Part shown: positions 28,260 through 38,522 of the stretch, piece by piece
Layout of the letters: each line of letters begins with the position of its first letter
How positions within the stretch are numbered: the stretch's first letter is position 1
From: Pontibacter korlensis
GTDB taxonomy: Bacteria; Bacteroidota; Bacteroidia; Cytophagales; Hymenobacteraceae
Assembly (NCBI RefSeq): GCF_000973725.1
Contig: NZ_CP009621.1
Location: forward strand, 2,501,001 to 2,565,000
Reading direction: 5' to 3'
Length of the DNA: 64,000 nt
The notes under the pieces: model-generated
The model's database searches: none
Told to the model about the DNA's origin: nothing
Seen by the model: the letters and a program-made list of their open reading frames with translations, nothing else
Position numbers and translations under genes: made by a program

Positions 28260-29684
28260 ATGCAGCATGTATCTCCGATAAGAGAGCCTCTTGTAACGGG
28301 GGGGAAAACATACCACGACATCACTGAAGATGTCTGCAGACAAGTGGAGGCCAAGCCCAACGCACGTTGGGCGGCTGCCCTTGCCGTTGCACTGGTTGGC
28401 TTAGCTATATTTATCTACTCTGTATACCGCACCCTATGGTACGGTATCGGTGAGTGGGGCCTTAACAAAACAGTAGGTTGGGCATGGGATATCACCAACT
28501 TCGTATGGTGGGTAGGTATTGGTCACGCCGGTACACTAATCTCAGCAATCCTCCTGTTGTTCCGTCAGAAGTGGAGAACTTCTATTAACCGTGCAGCAGA
28601 GGCGATGACAATCTTCGCCGTAATTTGTGCGGCTATGTTCCCAGTTCTTCATATGGGTCGTCCATGGCTGGCATACTGGGTACTTCCGTTGCCAAACACG
28701 TTCGGATCACTGTGGGTGAACTTTAACTCACCGCTTCTTTGGGACGTATTCGCGATCTCAACTTACTTCTCTGTATCGCTGGTGTTCTGGTACATCGGAC
28801 TGATCCCAGACTTTGCTACCATCCGCGACCGCGCTACTGGTCCAATTGCAAGAAGAGCTTACGCTGTACTTTCAATGGGCTGGACTGGTTCTGCTAAAGC
28901 TTGGTCTCGCTATGAAACAGTATCCCTGATTCTGGCAGGTCTTGCAACACCACTGGTACTTTCAGTACACACCATCGTATCGATGGACTTTGCAACATCT
29001 GTAATTCCAGGATGGCATACTACAATCTTCCCTCCATACTTCGTGGCAGGTGCGATTTTTTCTGGTTTTGCCATGGTGTTAACCCTGATGATCATCACCA
29101 GAAAAGTATTCTTCCTGGAGGACTATATCACACTGGAGCACGTGGAGTCTATGAACAAGGTAATTATCCTTACAGGCTCTATCGTAGGTATTGCTTATAC
29201 TACTGAATTCTTCATCGCGTGGTATTCAGGTGTTGAGTATGAGCAGTATGCCTTCATCAACCGTGCTTTCGGTCCTTACTGGTGGGCTTACTGGTCTATG
29301 ATGACTTGTAACGTAATTACTCCACAGTTATTCTGGTTCAGAAAAATCAGAAGAAGCTTAACAGCCACTTTCATCATCTCTATCTTCGTGAATATCGGTA
29401 TGTGGTTCGAGCGTTTCGTGATCATCGTAACCTCACTACACAGAGACTTCCTGCCTTCTTCTTGGGCTATGTTCTCTCCAACCATTATCGACATCGGAGT
29501 TTATGTTGGTACAATAGGATTGTTCTTTACTCTGTTCCTGTTGTTCTGTAAGTTTTTCCCAGTAGTGAACATGGCTGAGGTGAAAGCAATCCTGAAATCT
29601 TCTTCAGAGGTTAAGCACCACCACAACGCAACAATGCACTCTACTGATAAGGGTTTGAACACTAATAGACATCACAATGAATAA
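28260..29684 (+). CDS. actC: Alternative complex III subunit ActC, NrfD-like membrane protein
   Basis: The protein has 474 residues and many transmembrane helices (for example [42 protein letters not shown]). It belongs to the NrfD/PsrC family of quinol-interacting membrane subunits. It is expected to contribute the quinol oxidation site next to the ActB iron-sulfur centres. The C-terminus is His-rich (KHHHNATMH). Its end overlaps the start of actD by 8 bases. Confidence 0.95.
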   Translation: MQHVSPIREPLVTGGKTYHDITEDVCRQVEAKPNARWAAALAVALVGLAIFIYSVYRTLWYGIGEWGLNKTVGWAWDITNFVWWVGIGHAGTLISAILLLFRQKWRTSINRAAEAMTIFAVICAAMFPVLHMGRPWLAYWVLPLPNTFGSLWVNFNSPLLWDVFAISTYFSVSLVFWYIGLIPDFATIRDRATGPIARRAYAVLSMGWTGSAKAWSRYETVSLILAGLATPLVLSVHTIVSMDFATSVIPGWHTTIFPPYFVAGAIFSGFAMVLTLMIITRKVFFLEDYITLEHVESMNKVIILTGSIVGIAYTTEFFIAWYSGVEYEQYAFINRAFGPYWWAYWSMMTCNVITPQLFWFRKIRRSLTATFIISIFVNIGMWFERFVIIVTSLHRDFLPSSWAMFSPTIIDIGVYVGTIGLFFTLFLLFCKFFPVVNMAEVKAILKSSSEVKHHHNATMHSTDKGLNTNRHHNE

Positions 29685-30201
29685 GAAGTTTGTTCTAGGT
29701 ATTTATGATGATGAAGATGTGCTGCTAACAGCCATCGAGAATATCCGCGCCGCCGGTACTAAAATTTACGACGTATTTTCTCCATACCCTGTGCACGGCA
29801 TTGATGATGTGTTAGGTATCAAGCGTTCAAGATTACCGATTGTTGCTTTCTTTGGAGGTTTATTCGGTATGTCATTCGCTCTGTGGATGCAGATCTGGAT
29901 GCTTGGTTTCGACTGGCCAATGATCATTGGTGGTAAGCCACATATTGCGCTTCCATCTTTCATTCCGGTAACGTTTGAGTTGACTGTACTTTGCAGTGCC
30001 TTCAGTATGGTGATTACATTCTTTATTGTATCGAAACTGAAGCCATCTCTGAAAGTAAATGTTTTCGATAAGCGCTCTACAGACGATAAGTTTGTGATGG
30101 CAATAGAGGTGAAGGAAGGAGTAACTGATATGTCTGCTCTTAACAACCTGCTTCGCTCTAACGGTGCTATTGAAGTTAATGAGAAGGAGGTAGTAAAATA
30201 A
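29677..30201 (+). CDS. actD: Alternative complex III subunit ActD (DUF3341)
   Basis: The protein has 174 residues. The N-terminal alpha/beta segment [20 protein letters not shown] and the two membrane helices (about residues 57-80 and 98-118) are typical of the DUF3341/ActD family. It is a structural membrane subunit of alternative complex III without cofactors. It starts within the end of actC and its stop overlaps the start of actE by one base (TAATG), which indicates coupled translation. Confidence 0.93.
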   Translation: MNKKFVLGIYDDEDVLLTAIENIRAAGTKIYDVFSPYPVHGIDDVLGIKRSRLPIVAFFGGLFGMSFALWMQIWMLGFDWPMIIGGKPHIALPSFIPVTFELTVLCSAFSMVITFFIVSKLKPSLKVNVFDKRSTDDKFVMAIEVKEGVTDMSALNNLLRSNGAIEVNEKEVVK

Positions 30202-30863
30202 TGAAAAGAATTTCGAAAATAGGCTTCAAGGCCTCTGCTATACTTTTCTCTGCAGCGATTCTTATCTCCTGCAGCAATGAGCAAGAACCAGGTCTGGAGT
30301 ATGCTCCGGACATGTACCACTCTATTCCGCTAGATCCTTATTCACAGATTAAGGATAATAAGTATAACCCAGCCGGAATGAACATGCGTGAGCCTGCAAA
30401 AGGTACTGTTGCACGCGGTAAGAAAGGCTATAACCTATACTTGTCAGAGGATAACGCTGAAACGGCAGGTAATGAACTGAAGAATCCTCTAGCTTATAAT
30501 GAGGAGAACCTGGCACAAGGTAAAGTACTGTACACTCGTTTCTGTGCTCCATGCCATGGCGAACAAGGAGACGGACAAGGTTTGGTAGGACAAAAGTTCA
30601 AAGGTGTACCATCATACTCTGTTGGTCGCGTTGCTGAACTACCAGCTGGTCACATTTTCCATGTGATTACTTACGGAAGAGGTCGAATGATGCCACACGG
30701 CTCACAGGTAGACCCTACTGAACGCTGGAAAATTGTAATGTATGTGCAACAGCTTCAAAAAGGTGAAGCAGCGGCAGCAACACCAACTGATTCTCAAGCT
30801 GCAGAAGAAGCTAATGGTGAGCCTGGCACAGACAATCCTGTAACCGGAACTCCTAATAACTAA
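30201..30863 (+). CDS. actE: Alternative complex III subunit ActE, monoheme cytochrome c lipoprotein
   Basis: The protein has 220 residues. It has a lipoprotein signal (LISC, Cys24), then one class I cytochrome c domain with Cys115-Ala-Pro-Cys118-His119 and a likely axial Met in GRGRMMPHG. The tail is rich in Ala, Glu, Thr and Pro. It fits the peripheral electron-transfer subunit of the complex. AAGGAGG (30184-30190), within the end of actD, lies 10 nt before the ATG, the same arrangement as in rpsR. Confidence 0.94.
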   Translation: MKRISKIGFKASAILFSAAILISCSNEQEPGLEYAPDMYHSIPLDPYSQIKDNKYNPAGMNMREPAKGTVARGKKGYNLYLSEDNAETAGNELKNPLAYNEENLAQGKVLYTRFCAPCHGEQGDGQGLVGQKFKGVPSYSVGRVAELPAGHIFHVITYGRGRMMPHGSQVDPTERWKIVMYVQQLQKGEAAAATPTDSQAAEEANGEPGTDNPVTGTPNN

Positions 30864-30888
30864 GACTAAGGCATAATAATAAAGGATA

Positions 30889-32160
30889 ATGACAGAAGAA
30901 AGACTCATCATTTCCAGAAAAACGACTAACAAGTTTTTCTTAATGATAGCTGTAGGTGTTGTTTTACTTATAGCAGGTATCATTTTTATGGCCGCAGGCG
31001 GGGGAGCAGAGCATCATGCAGAAGGCCATGGTGAGGCCGCTGCTGCAGGGCACGAAGCAGCTTCTTGGACAAAGCGTTTATTCGTGAACCTTTGGCTGAA
31101 CAACGTATACTTTACAGGCATTGCCTTGATAGGTACCTTTTTCGTGGCTGTACAGTACGTAGCTTATGCAGGCTGGTCTGTATTGATTAAAAGAATTCCT
31201 GAAGCAATAAGCGCTTATCTACCAGTAGGTGGTGTAGTAATGCTGCTTGTATTCCTTTTTGGTGGCCATGATATTTTCCATTGGACACACGAGTATCTGT
31301 ACGACGTAAACGATCCAAGATACGACCCAATTATTGCTGGTAAGTCAGGCTACCTGAACACAGCATTCTTCTTGATCCGTATGGTTCTTTACTTCGCTCT
31401 GTGGATTCTGTTCACAAAGTGGCTGAGAAAAGAGTCATTCAACGAAGACCTGAACGGTGGAACTAACTATTACCACAAGAGCATCCGCATTTCAGCAATG
31501 TTCCTGGTAGTATTCGGTATTACATCTTCTACTTCTGCATGGGACTGGGTGCTTTCAATTGACACGCACTGGTTCTCTACAATGTTCGGTTGGTATGTAT
31601 TTGCTAGCTGGTGGGTATCTGGTCTGGCTGCCATAACGCTTACAGTAATTATCCTGAAGCAAAATGGCTTCCTGAAGATGGTAAACTCAAACCACCTGCA
31701 CGACTTGGGTAAGTTTGTATTTGCATTCTCTATTTTCTGGACTTACATCTGGTTTTCTCAATTCCTGCTTTACTGGTATGCTAACATTCCAGAGGAATCG
31801 ATCTACTTTATCGAGAGACTTGGAGGTAATGATGGCAAGTTTGCCTGGATCTTCTTTACTAATCTTCTGATAAACTTTGTATTCCCTTTCCTTGTTCTAA
31901 TGACAAGAGATGCAAAGCGTCAGATGATCATGTTGAAGATAGTTACAATCGCCATCTTGATTGGACACTGGTTGGACTTCTATCTGATGATGATGCCAGG
32001 TACGATGCGTACAGATGCAGGCATAGGCTTCATTGAGATCGGTACTGCACTTATTTTCTTAGGCGTGTTCCTGTTTATGTTCACAAAAGAACTTGCAAAA
32101 GCTTCTTTGGTGCCAGTAAACCACCCGTTCGTGGAGGAGAGTGTTCACCATCATGTTTAG
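30889..32160 (+). CDS. actF: Alternative complex III subunit ActF, NrfD-like membrane protein
   Basis: The protein has 423 residues and about ten hydrophobic segments, a second quinol-type membrane subunit homologous to ActC in its core (DWVLSIDTHWFSTMFGWY, SNHLHDLGKFVFAFSIFW). The N-terminal loop is His/Ala-rich (EHHAEGHGEAAAAGHEAA) and the C-terminus ends in VHHHV. The family occurs only with the other Act subunits. It is followed 24 bases later by the oxidase subunit II gene, which supports a joined complex. Confidence 0.94.
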   Translation: MTEERLIISRKTTNKFFLMIAVGVVLLIAGIIFMAAGGGAEHHAEGHGEAAAAGHEAASWTKRLFVNLWLNNVYFTGIALIGTFFVAVQYVAYAGWSVLIKRIPEAISAYLPVGGVVMLLVFLFGGHDIFHWTHEYLYDVNDPRYDPIIAGKSGYLNTAFFLIRMVLYFALWILFTKWLRKESFNEDLNGGTNYYHKSIRISAMFLVVFGITSSTSAWDWVLSIDTHWFSTMFGWYVFASWWVSGLAAITLTVIILKQNGFLKMVNSNHLHDLGKFVFAFSIFWTYIWFSQFLLYWYANIPEESIYFIERLGGNDGKFAWIFFTNLLINFVFPFLVLMTRDAKRQMIMLKIVTIAILIGHWLDFYLMMMPGTMRTDAGIGFIEIGTALIFLGVFLFMFTKELAKASLVPVNHPFVEESVHHHV

Positions 32161-32184
32161 AGACTATACTAAAAGCGTTATATA

Positions 32185-33255
32185 ATGATTACGATCGCCA
32201 TTGGTTTATCCATAGTTCTATTACTGGTTATCCTGTTCCTGCTTTTCAGGATAGGAACGCTCGCTTCAATATTCCGAGGATCGTCGGTGCGTGCGGCTGG
32301 TACTACAAAAACAAGTAACCGTGTTAACGGTACTCTACTACTACTATTTCTTGTGCTGGGTGGCGCTGCTTTTGCATGGTCATTCGCAGATGCATGGGAC
32401 GAAATGAACCTGCCGTTGGCATCTGTTCATGGTGAGTGGACAGACAACCTGTTCTGGACAACCATGATCATCATCGGTATTGTGTTTGTCATCACACAGG
32501 TGCTTCTGTTTATCTACTCTTACAAGTACCAGCACAAAGACGACAAGCGTGCCTATTATTACCCGCACAACAACAAGCTTGAAATTGTTTGGACAATGAT
32601 CCCAGCAGTTGTGATGGCTTTGCTGGTATTTGGTGGCTGGAAGACCTGGACTAAAATCACAAGCGCAGCTCCAGAAGATGCTGTGGTGATTGAAGTAATG
32701 GGTAAGCAGTTTAACTGGATGGTTCGCTACCCAGGTGCCGACGGTCAGTTGGGAGTTGCAAGACATACACTTATAGATGCTACAAATGAGTTTGGTGTTG
32801 ACTTCAGCGATCCAAACGCGCAGGATGACTTCATGCCACGTGAGATCCACGTGCCAAAAGGTAAGCCAGTACTTCTGAAGATCAGATCTCGTGATGTGAT
32901 TCACAGTGTTTTCATGCCGCACTTCCGTCTGAAAATGGATGCTGTACCAGGTATGCCAACTAAGTTCTGGTTTGTACCAAGCAAAACTACTAACGAAATG
33001 GCCAATGAGACCGGTAACCCGGATTTCAAGTATGAGCTTGCTTGTACTGAAATTTGCGGACGTGGCCACTTTGCAATGCGCTTTATCGTGGTAGTTGATG
33101 AGCCTGAGGATTACGAAGCATGGTTAGCAGAGCAAAAGCCTTTCGTAGAGCAAAATCCTCAAGTACTGGCAAAATTCTCTACTGAGTCTTCTAAAACATT
33201 AGTAGCAGAAGCGCATCAGGAGGAAAAAGCCACAGAAGTAAAAACTGAGTTGTAG
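32185..33255 (+). CDS. coxB: Cytochrome c oxidase subunit II
   Basis: The protein has 356 residues. The cupredoxin domain has the full CuA set: His in VIHSVFMPHF and the loop CTEICGRGHFAM with two Cys, Glu, His and Met. Four hydrophobic segments precede it (residues about 3-24, 50-70, 89-112, 132-152), two more than the usual pair. No cytochrome c domain is fused to the C-terminus, so electrons presumably come from ActA or ActE. The C-terminal tail is Glu/Lys-rich. Confidence 0.95.
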   Translation: MITIAIGLSIVLLLVILFLLFRIGTLASIFRGSSVRAAGTTKTSNRVNGTLLLLFLVLGGAAFAWSFADAWDEMNLPLASVHGEWTDNLFWTTMIIIGIVFVITQVLLFIYSYKYQHKDDKRAYYYPHNNKLEIVWTMIPAVVMALLVFGGWKTWTKITSAAPEDAVVIEVMGKQFNWMVRYPGADGQLGVARHTLIDATNEFGVDFSDPNAQDDFMPREIHVPKGKPVLLKIRSRDVIHSVFMPHFRLKMDAVPGMPTKFWFVPSKTTNEMANETGNPDFKYELACTEICGRGHFAMRFIVVVDEPEDYEAWLAEQKPFVEQNPQVLAKFSTESSKTLVAEAHQEEKATEVKTEL

Positions 33256-33273
33256 CATTTAATTCAATTGTCC

Positions 33274-35100
33274 ATGTCTAGTACAGATATTTCGATTAAC
33301 AGGGATGTACATCATGTTCACGAGGAGCATGATCATCATCACGATCAAAATTTTTTTGAGAAGTATATCTTTAGCTTAGACCATAAGGTAATTGCCAAGC
33401 AGTTCCTGTTCATGGGTGTCTTCTGGGCTTTTATAGGTGGCTTCTTATCAATTTTATTCCGTTTGCAGTTAGGCTGGCCAGAGGCTACCTTCTCATTCCT
33501 GGAGCCAATACTTGGTGGCTGGGTAGAAAACGGAAAACTTAACCCTGAGTTCTACCTTGCACTGGTTACCATGCACGGTACCATCATGGTATTTTTCGTA
33601 CTTACAGCAGGTCTGAGCGGTACCTTCAGTAACTTCCTGATTCCGCTGCAGATCGGTGCCCGTGATATGGCATCAGGCTTTATGAACATGCTTTCTTTCT
33701 GGATTTTTTTCCTGGCAAGTATAGTAATGTTCTGCTCGCTGTTTATTGAGACAGGCCCTGCGGCAGGTGGTTGGACGGTATACCCGCCACTGAGTGCTCT
33801 TCCTGAAGCAATACAAGGTTCAGGTGATGGTATGTCTATGTGGTTGATCTCGATGGCGCTGTTCATCGTGTCTCAGCTGCTAGGTGGTGTGAACTATATC
33901 ACTACTGTTATCAACCTGCGTACAAAAGGTATGTCAATGACGAAGTTGCCGCTTACGATCTGGGCCTTCTTCCTGACAGCAATCCTTGGCCTACTGGCCT
34001 TCCCGGTACTTTTCTCAGCGGCGCTGTTGCTGATTTTTGACCGTAGCTTTGGCACTAGCTTCTTCCTGTCTGATATCTATATCGCAGGACAGGCACTAAC
34101 TAACACTGGCGGTAGCCCAATCCTGTTCCAGCACTTGTTCTGGTTCCTGGGTCACCCAGAGGTATATATCGTGATCATGCCAGCTTTTGGTATTGTATCT
34201 GAGGTAATTGCTACTAACTCACGTAAGCCAATCTTTGGTTACCGCGCCATGATTGGTTCACTGATCGGTATATCTGTACTTTCTTTCGTAGTATGGGCGC
34301 ACCACATGTTCGTGACAGGTATGAACCCGTTCCTTGGGTCTGTGTTCATGTTCCTGACGCTGATTATTGCGGTACCTTCTGCGGTAAAAGTTTTTAACTA
34401 CATAGCAACGTTATGGAGAGGTAACATCCGATTCACTACTGCTATGATGTTCGCTATCGGATTCGTATCGCTGTTCATCTCTGGAGGTTTGACAGGTATC
34501 ATTCTGGGTAACTCTGCACTGGACATTCAGCTGCACGATACTTACTTCGTGGTAGCACACTTCCACCTGGTGATGGGTGCGGCGGCCTTCTTCGGAATGT
34601 TTGCTGGTGTATACCACTGGTTCCCTAAGATGTTCGGCCGTATGATGGATGAGAAGCTTGGATTTGTTCACTTCTGGTTTACGTTTATTTCTGTATACCT
34701 GGTGTTCATGCCAATGCACTACATCGGTATTGCCGGCTTCCCAAGAAGATATTACAACTGGACAGGTTTTGAGGCTTTCAACATCTTTACAGACTTGAAT
34801 ACATTCATCAGTGCTGCTGCTATCTTTGGTTTCACTGCTCAGTTTGTATTCCTGTTCAACTTTATCTACAGCATCTTCCGTGGTAGAAGAGCTAGTGCTA
34901 ACCCATGGCATTCAAACACACTGGAGTGGACTACTCCTGTGCTGCCAGGACATGGCAACTGGCCAGGTCCGCTGCCTGTAGTATACAGATGGCCTTATGA
35001 CTACAGCAAGCCGGGTGCTGAAGAAGATTATATTCCACAGACAGTTCCTTTCTCGCAGACGCAGTCTTCAAACCTGCCAAACGAGAGAGATGTTGAATAA
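33274..35100 (+). CDS. coxA: Cytochrome c oxidase subunit I
   Basis: The protein has 608 residues from the ATG at 33274 (the frame can also open at a TTG at 33268). The heme-copper core is complete: HGTIMVFFVL with a heme a His, the CuB/Tyr motif GHPEVYIVIMPAFG, the WAHHMFVTGM histidine pair, and HFHLVMGAAAFF with the heme a and a3 histidines. The Tyr in HPEVY marks an A-type oxidase. The N-terminus has a His-rich stretch (VHHVHEEHDHHHDQ). It reduces oxygen and pumps protons across the cytoplasmic membrane. Confidence 0.96.
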   Translation: MSSTDISINRDVHHVHEEHDHHHDQNFFEKYIFSLDHKVIAKQFLFMGVFWAFIGGFLSILFRLQLGWPEATFSFLEPILGGWVENGKLNPEFYLALVTMHGTIMVFFVLTAGLSGTFSNFLIPLQIGARDMASGFMNMLSFWIFFLASIVMFCSLFIETGPAAGGWTVYPPLSALPEAIQGSGDGMSMWLISMALFIVSQLLGGVNYITTVINLRTKGMSMTKLPLTIWAFFLTAILGLLAFPVLFSAALLLIFDRSFGTSFFLSDIYIAGQALTNTGGSPILFQHLFWFLGHPEVYIVIMPAFGIVSEVIATNSRKPIFGYRAMIGSLIGISVLSFVVWAHHMFVTGMNPFLGSVFMFLTLIIAVPSAVKVFNYIATLWRGNIRFTTAMMFAIGFVSLFISGGLTGIILGNSALDIQLHDTYFVVAHFHLVMGAAAFFGMFAGVYHWFPKMFGRMMDEKLGFVHFWFTFISVYLVFMPMHYIGIAGFPRRYYNWTGFEAFNIFTDLNTFISAAAIFGFTAQFVFLFNFIYSIFRGRRASANPWHSNTLEWTTPVLPGHGNWPGPLPVVYRWPYDYSKPGAEEDYIPQTVPFSQTQSSNLPNERDVE

Positions 35101-35108
35101 GCTCATTG

Positions 35109-36185
35109 ATGGCTAACAAATCTTTTCAATATAAAAGATTTAGAAATATAGGAGTACTAACAGTATTTGCTGTGTACTTCCTAATATTAGTCGGAGGAAT
35201 CGTAAGAAGTACAGGTTCAGGTATGGGTTGCCCAGACTGGCCTAAATGCTTCGGCAGTTGGGTTCCTCCGACTGATGTTAGCCAATTACCAGATGACTAC
35301 CTTGAGGTATACAAACAAAAACGAATAGAGAAAAATCAGAAGCTAGCAGGATACCTGGATAACATAGGTTTCGACAATGTTTCTTCCGCTATTTTCTCTC
35401 ACCCTAGCCAGTACATTGAAACGGAGTTCAACGTTACAAAGACCTGGATCGAGTACTTAAATCGTTTAGTTGGTGTACTGATAGGTATTTTTATTTTCTT
35501 GACTGTAGTTTATGCAGTTCCTTTTCTAAAACGGGATAAGACAGTTTTTTATCTCGCATTGGGAAGTTTCTTGTTGGTAGGGGTACAGGGCTGGTTAGGA
35601 TCAATTGTTGTTTCTACCAATTTGTTGCCAATAACAATTACTATACATATGGCTCTTGCCTTGGTAATTGTGGCCATGCTGCAGTATGCAGTAGCACGCG
35701 CTGACAAGAACAGCTTCTCCGCTGAAATCAGCTATTCTCCTAAGCTTAATTTGCTGCTTTGGATATTAGCTACTGTTACTTTCGGGCAAATTTTGCTTGG
35801 AACTCAAGTACGAGAAGAAGTTGATCTGGTGTCCTTCATGTTGGGTGGTACTGAAAGAGCAACATGGGTAGAAAAGCTAGGAACAAGCTTTTATATTCAC
35901 CGCTCTTTCTCGATTGTACTGTTAGCTCTGCATGTATATGTGGCCCTTCAAATATACAGGTTGCAGAACCGTCGACTTAACATGTTGACATCTGCAATGC
36001 TGGTTATAGTAGGGGCAGAGGTCTTGATTGGGGTGTTACTTTCTTATTTTGCGATCCCTCCAGTTCTACAACCACTGCACTTAACTCTTGCAGCTTTACT
36101 GTTTGGAGTGCAGTTCCAACTATTGATTATTTACCATTACGCCTCTCGCAAGGCTGAAAATCCGCAAGTAGTAGTTGATAAATAA
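35109..36185 (+). CDS. ctaA: Heme A synthase, CtaA/COX15 family
   Basis: The protein has 358 residues from the ATG at 35109 (a TTG one codon earlier is possible). Eight hydrophobic segments and the COX15 hallmarks are visible: GGIVRSTGSGMGCPDWPKCFG near the N-terminus and conserved His in NRLVGVL, ITIHMALALV, YIHRSFSIVLLALH and PLHLTLAALLFG. It hydroxylates and oxidises heme O to heme A for the oxidase. The stop overlaps the start of ctaB by one base (TAATG). Confidence 0.94.
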   Translation: MANKSFQYKRFRNIGVLTVFAVYFLILVGGIVRSTGSGMGCPDWPKCFGSWVPPTDVSQLPDDYLEVYKQKRIEKNQKLAGYLDNIGFDNVSSAIFSHPSQYIETEFNVTKTWIEYLNRLVGVLIGIFIFLTVVYAVPFLKRDKTVFYLALGSFLLVGVQGWLGSIVVSTNLLPITITIHMALALVIVAMLQYAVARADKNSFSAEISYSPKLNLLLWILATVTFGQILLGTQVREEVDLVSFMLGGTERATWVEKLGTSFYIHRSFSIVLLALHVYVALQIYRLQNRRLNMLTSAMLVIVGAEVLIGVLLSYFAIPPVLQPLHLTLAALLFGVQFQLLIIYHYASRKAENPQVVVDK

Positions 36186-37081
36186 TGTACACAGGAAACA
36201 CTGAGACACTACTGCATGATACAACCATGGCTAATAAAGCAACAGCATATTTTCAGCTTTTAAAGTTTCGCTTGAGCCTGACTGTTGCTTTCTCAAGTGC
36301 CATTGGCTTTATATTAGGCTATCCAAATTCCCGCTGGTATGACATTGCTCTTGTGATGTTAGGAGGGATATTGGTTACAGGTGCCGCGAACATCATAAAT
36401 CAGATTCTTGAGAAGGATCTTGATAAGCATATGAAGCGAACTTCTAACAGACCTCTACCAACAGGTAGAGTAACTGTGATGGAGGCTGCAGTATATGGAG
36501 TGATATTAGGTGTGGCAGGTACAGCCCTTTTGGGAATGTATTTTAATCCACTCGCTGCGGCATTATCATTATTATCATTGGTGCTATATGGTTTCATATA
36601 TACACCTCTTAAAAGGATAAGCCCTATATGTGTATTTGTAGGAGCTATACCAGGAGCTATGCCTCCACTTATTGGATGGGTAGCCGCAACTGGTGCCATA
36701 GAGGTTGAAGCAATAATTTTATTTGGCATTCAGTTCTTCTGGCAGTTCCCGCATTTCTGGGCTATTGCATGGGTGTTAGACGATGATTATAAAAAAGCAG
36801 GATTCAAAATGCTTCCAATGGCTGGAGGTAAAAATTTGAAGACAGCGATCCAGATCATGAGCTACACCTTAGTGCTGATCCCTCTGAGTTTGTTGCCATT
36901 ACAGTTTGGCATGACAGGTATAACATCTGCCATGATAGCGGTAGTTTGCGGCGTGCTCTTTTTGGCTCAAACATTTTACCTGATGCGCACATGCTCCAAA
37001 AAAGCAGCCATGAGTATAATGTTTGGTTCTTTTCTGTATCTGCCTATTGTGCAGATAGCCTTTGTGTTAGATAAATTATAG
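36185..37081 (+). CDS. ctaB: Protoheme IX farnesyltransferase (heme O synthase)
   Basis: The protein has 298 residues if the TAATG-coupled ATG is used; an in-frame ATG at 36227 would give 284 and fits the usual start of the family better. The polyprenyltransferase motif appears as NQILEKDLDKHMKRTSNRPLPTGR-like sequence near residue 72, and the second Asp-rich motif as DDDYKKAGFKMLP. About nine membrane segments are visible. It adds farnesyl to heme B, supplying CtaA upstream. Confidence 0.95.
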   Translation: MYTGNTETLLHDTTMANKATAYFQLLKFRLSLTVAFSSAIGFILGYPNSRWYDIALVMLGGILVTGAANIINQILEKDLDKHMKRTSNRPLPTGRVTVMEAAVYGVILGVAGTALLGMYFNPLAAALSLLSLVLYGFIYTPLKRISPICVFVGAIPGAMPPLIGWVAATGAIEVEAIILFGIQFFWQFPHFWAIAWVLDDDYKKAGFKMLPMAGGKNLKTAIQIMSYTLVLIPLSLLPLQFGMTGITSAMIAVVCGVLFLAQTFYLMRTCSKKAAMSIMFGSFLYLPIVQIAFVLDKL

Positions 37082-37089
37082 GGATAGCA

Positions 37090-37674
37090 ATGGCTAACTT
37101 TTCAAAAGAAGATCAAACAGGCCGCGGCGGTGTACACCCGTTAAAGTTTTCGCTGTGGTTGATTATTATCAGTATTATAATGATGTTTGCAGCTTTTACA
37201 AGCGCATACATTGTTAGAAGAGAAGAAGGTAACTGGCTTGAGTTCGATCTGCCAAGCATACTTCTGATCAATACAATTGTAATTGTACTAAGCTCAGTTA
37301 CGATGCAACTGGCACACAATGCCGCGAAGCAGAATAGCATGAGTCGCTTGAAACTGATGTTGCTTTTAACCTTAGGTTTAGGAGTAGCTTTCCTGATAGG
37401 ACAGTGGTATGGATGGGCTGAACTAGTAGAGAACAACATCTATTTCGGAGGTACAGGAAGTAACCCTTCTGGTTCATTTCTGTATGTTTTAACAGGAGTA
37501 CACGGTTTCCACCTTATCACAGGGCTAATTTTCGTCCTGATTACATTGCTTAGTAGCCTGAAGTATAAAGTGCATTCTAAAAATATGCTGCGCATACAAT
37601 TGTGTACAGTGTACTGGCACTTTTTAGGCGGACTTTGGCTATATTTGTACATATTCTTAAGAATAAATCACTAA
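37090..37674 (+). CDS. Cytochrome c oxidase subunit III, first copy
   Basis: The protein has 194 residues with five membrane segments. The motif VLTGVHGFHLITGLIFVLITL and the C-terminal CTVYWHFLGGLWLYLYIFL are typical of the COX3 family in its short (five-helix) form. It is the first of two consecutive subunit III-like genes; the second has 248 residues. Such pairs are common in Bacteroidota oxidase operons. Confidence 0.93.
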   Translation: MANFSKEDQTGRGGVHPLKFSLWLIIISIIMMFAAFTSAYIVRREEGNWLEFDLPSILLINTIVIVLSSVTMQLAHNAAKQNSMSRLKLMLLLTLGLGVAFLIGQWYGWAELVENNIYFGGTGSNPSGSFLYVLTGVHGFHLITGLIFVLITLLSSLKYKVHSKNMLRIQLCTVYWHFLGGLWLYLYIFLRINH

Positions 37675-37697
37675 ACACGTTTTTCATTAAATAAACT

Positions 37698-38444
37698 ATG
37701 TCTACTTCAACTACGCTGGAAGCACCTAATTCAGGTACATGGGACGGTGGCAATGAGCCAATGAAAGCGAGCTATGGTAAACTCATGATGTGGTTTTTCC
37801 TGCTCTCAGATGCGTTTACCTTTGGTGCCTTTCTTATTGTTTATGGATTAGCACGCCATGCTCACACGCCTTACACAGGCGATGCTGAAGCATTTACCTT
37901 CTCGACAGAATGGTGGCCAATCCCAGAAAAAGTATTCAATGCCTTCCCTGGTTTTCATGGGGTAGACCTGCCACTTGCCTTTGTGGCCTTGATGACGATG
38001 ATTCTGATTTTAAGCTCAGTAACTATGGTACTGGCAGTAGAAGCAGGACACCGTATGGACAAAAACGATGTACAAAAGTGGCTTCTCTGGACCATCCTTT
38101 TTGGTGCTACTTTCTTGGGTTGCCAGGCTTGGGAGTGGGCTCACTTTATCACTGGTACTGACGAAGGTATGCTGCTGGCAGATGGTACACGTATCTATGG
38201 TGCGAACCTGACAATCAACCAGTATGGCCCTCCATTGTTTGCTGACCTGTTTTTCTTTATTACAGGTTTCCACGGAACACACGTATTCACAGGCTTTATC
38301 CTTCTAATCATCGCCTTCATTAACACAGTTAATGGCGTATATCATAAGAGAGGTCACTACGAAATGGTAGAGAAAATTGGTCTTTACTGGCACTTTGTAG
38401 ACCTTGTTTGGGTATTTGTGTTTACATTCTTCTACCTGATTTAA
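37698..38444 (+). CDS. Cytochrome c oxidase subunit III, second copy
   Basis: The protein has 248 residues, COX3 family. Readable features are MMWFFLLSDAFTFGAFLIVY, the Gln-Ala-Trp-Glu segment (CQAWEWAHF), FFFITGFHGTHVFTGFILLI and the end GLYWHFVDLVWVFVFTFFYLI. It has an extra loop (about residues 50-80) missing in the first copy. It is 23 bases downstream of that copy and probably the main subunit III. Confidence 0.94.
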   Translation: MSTSTTLEAPNSGTWDGGNEPMKASYGKLMMWFFLLSDAFTFGAFLIVYGLARHAHTPYTGDAEAFTFSTEWWPIPEKVFNAFPGFHGVDLPLAFVALMTMILILSSVTMVLAVEAGHRMDKNDVQKWLLWTILFGATFLGCQAWEWAHFITGTDEGMLLADGTRIYGANLTINQYGPPLFADLFFFITGFHGTHVFTGFILLIIAFINTVNGVYHKRGHYEMVEKIGLYWHFVDLVWVFVFTFFYLI

Positions 38445-38522
38445 TTAATAAACAGCAATAACAAGGTTGCGCTGTAACGGTAAACCGAAATAGTGCAACT
38501 GTATAAAACATAACACTGGATT

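Noticed and set aside
32380..33069. 229-codon minus-strand frame opposite coxB
   Set aside because: It is antisense to a gene with complete CuA motifs, and composition is typical of a shadow frame.
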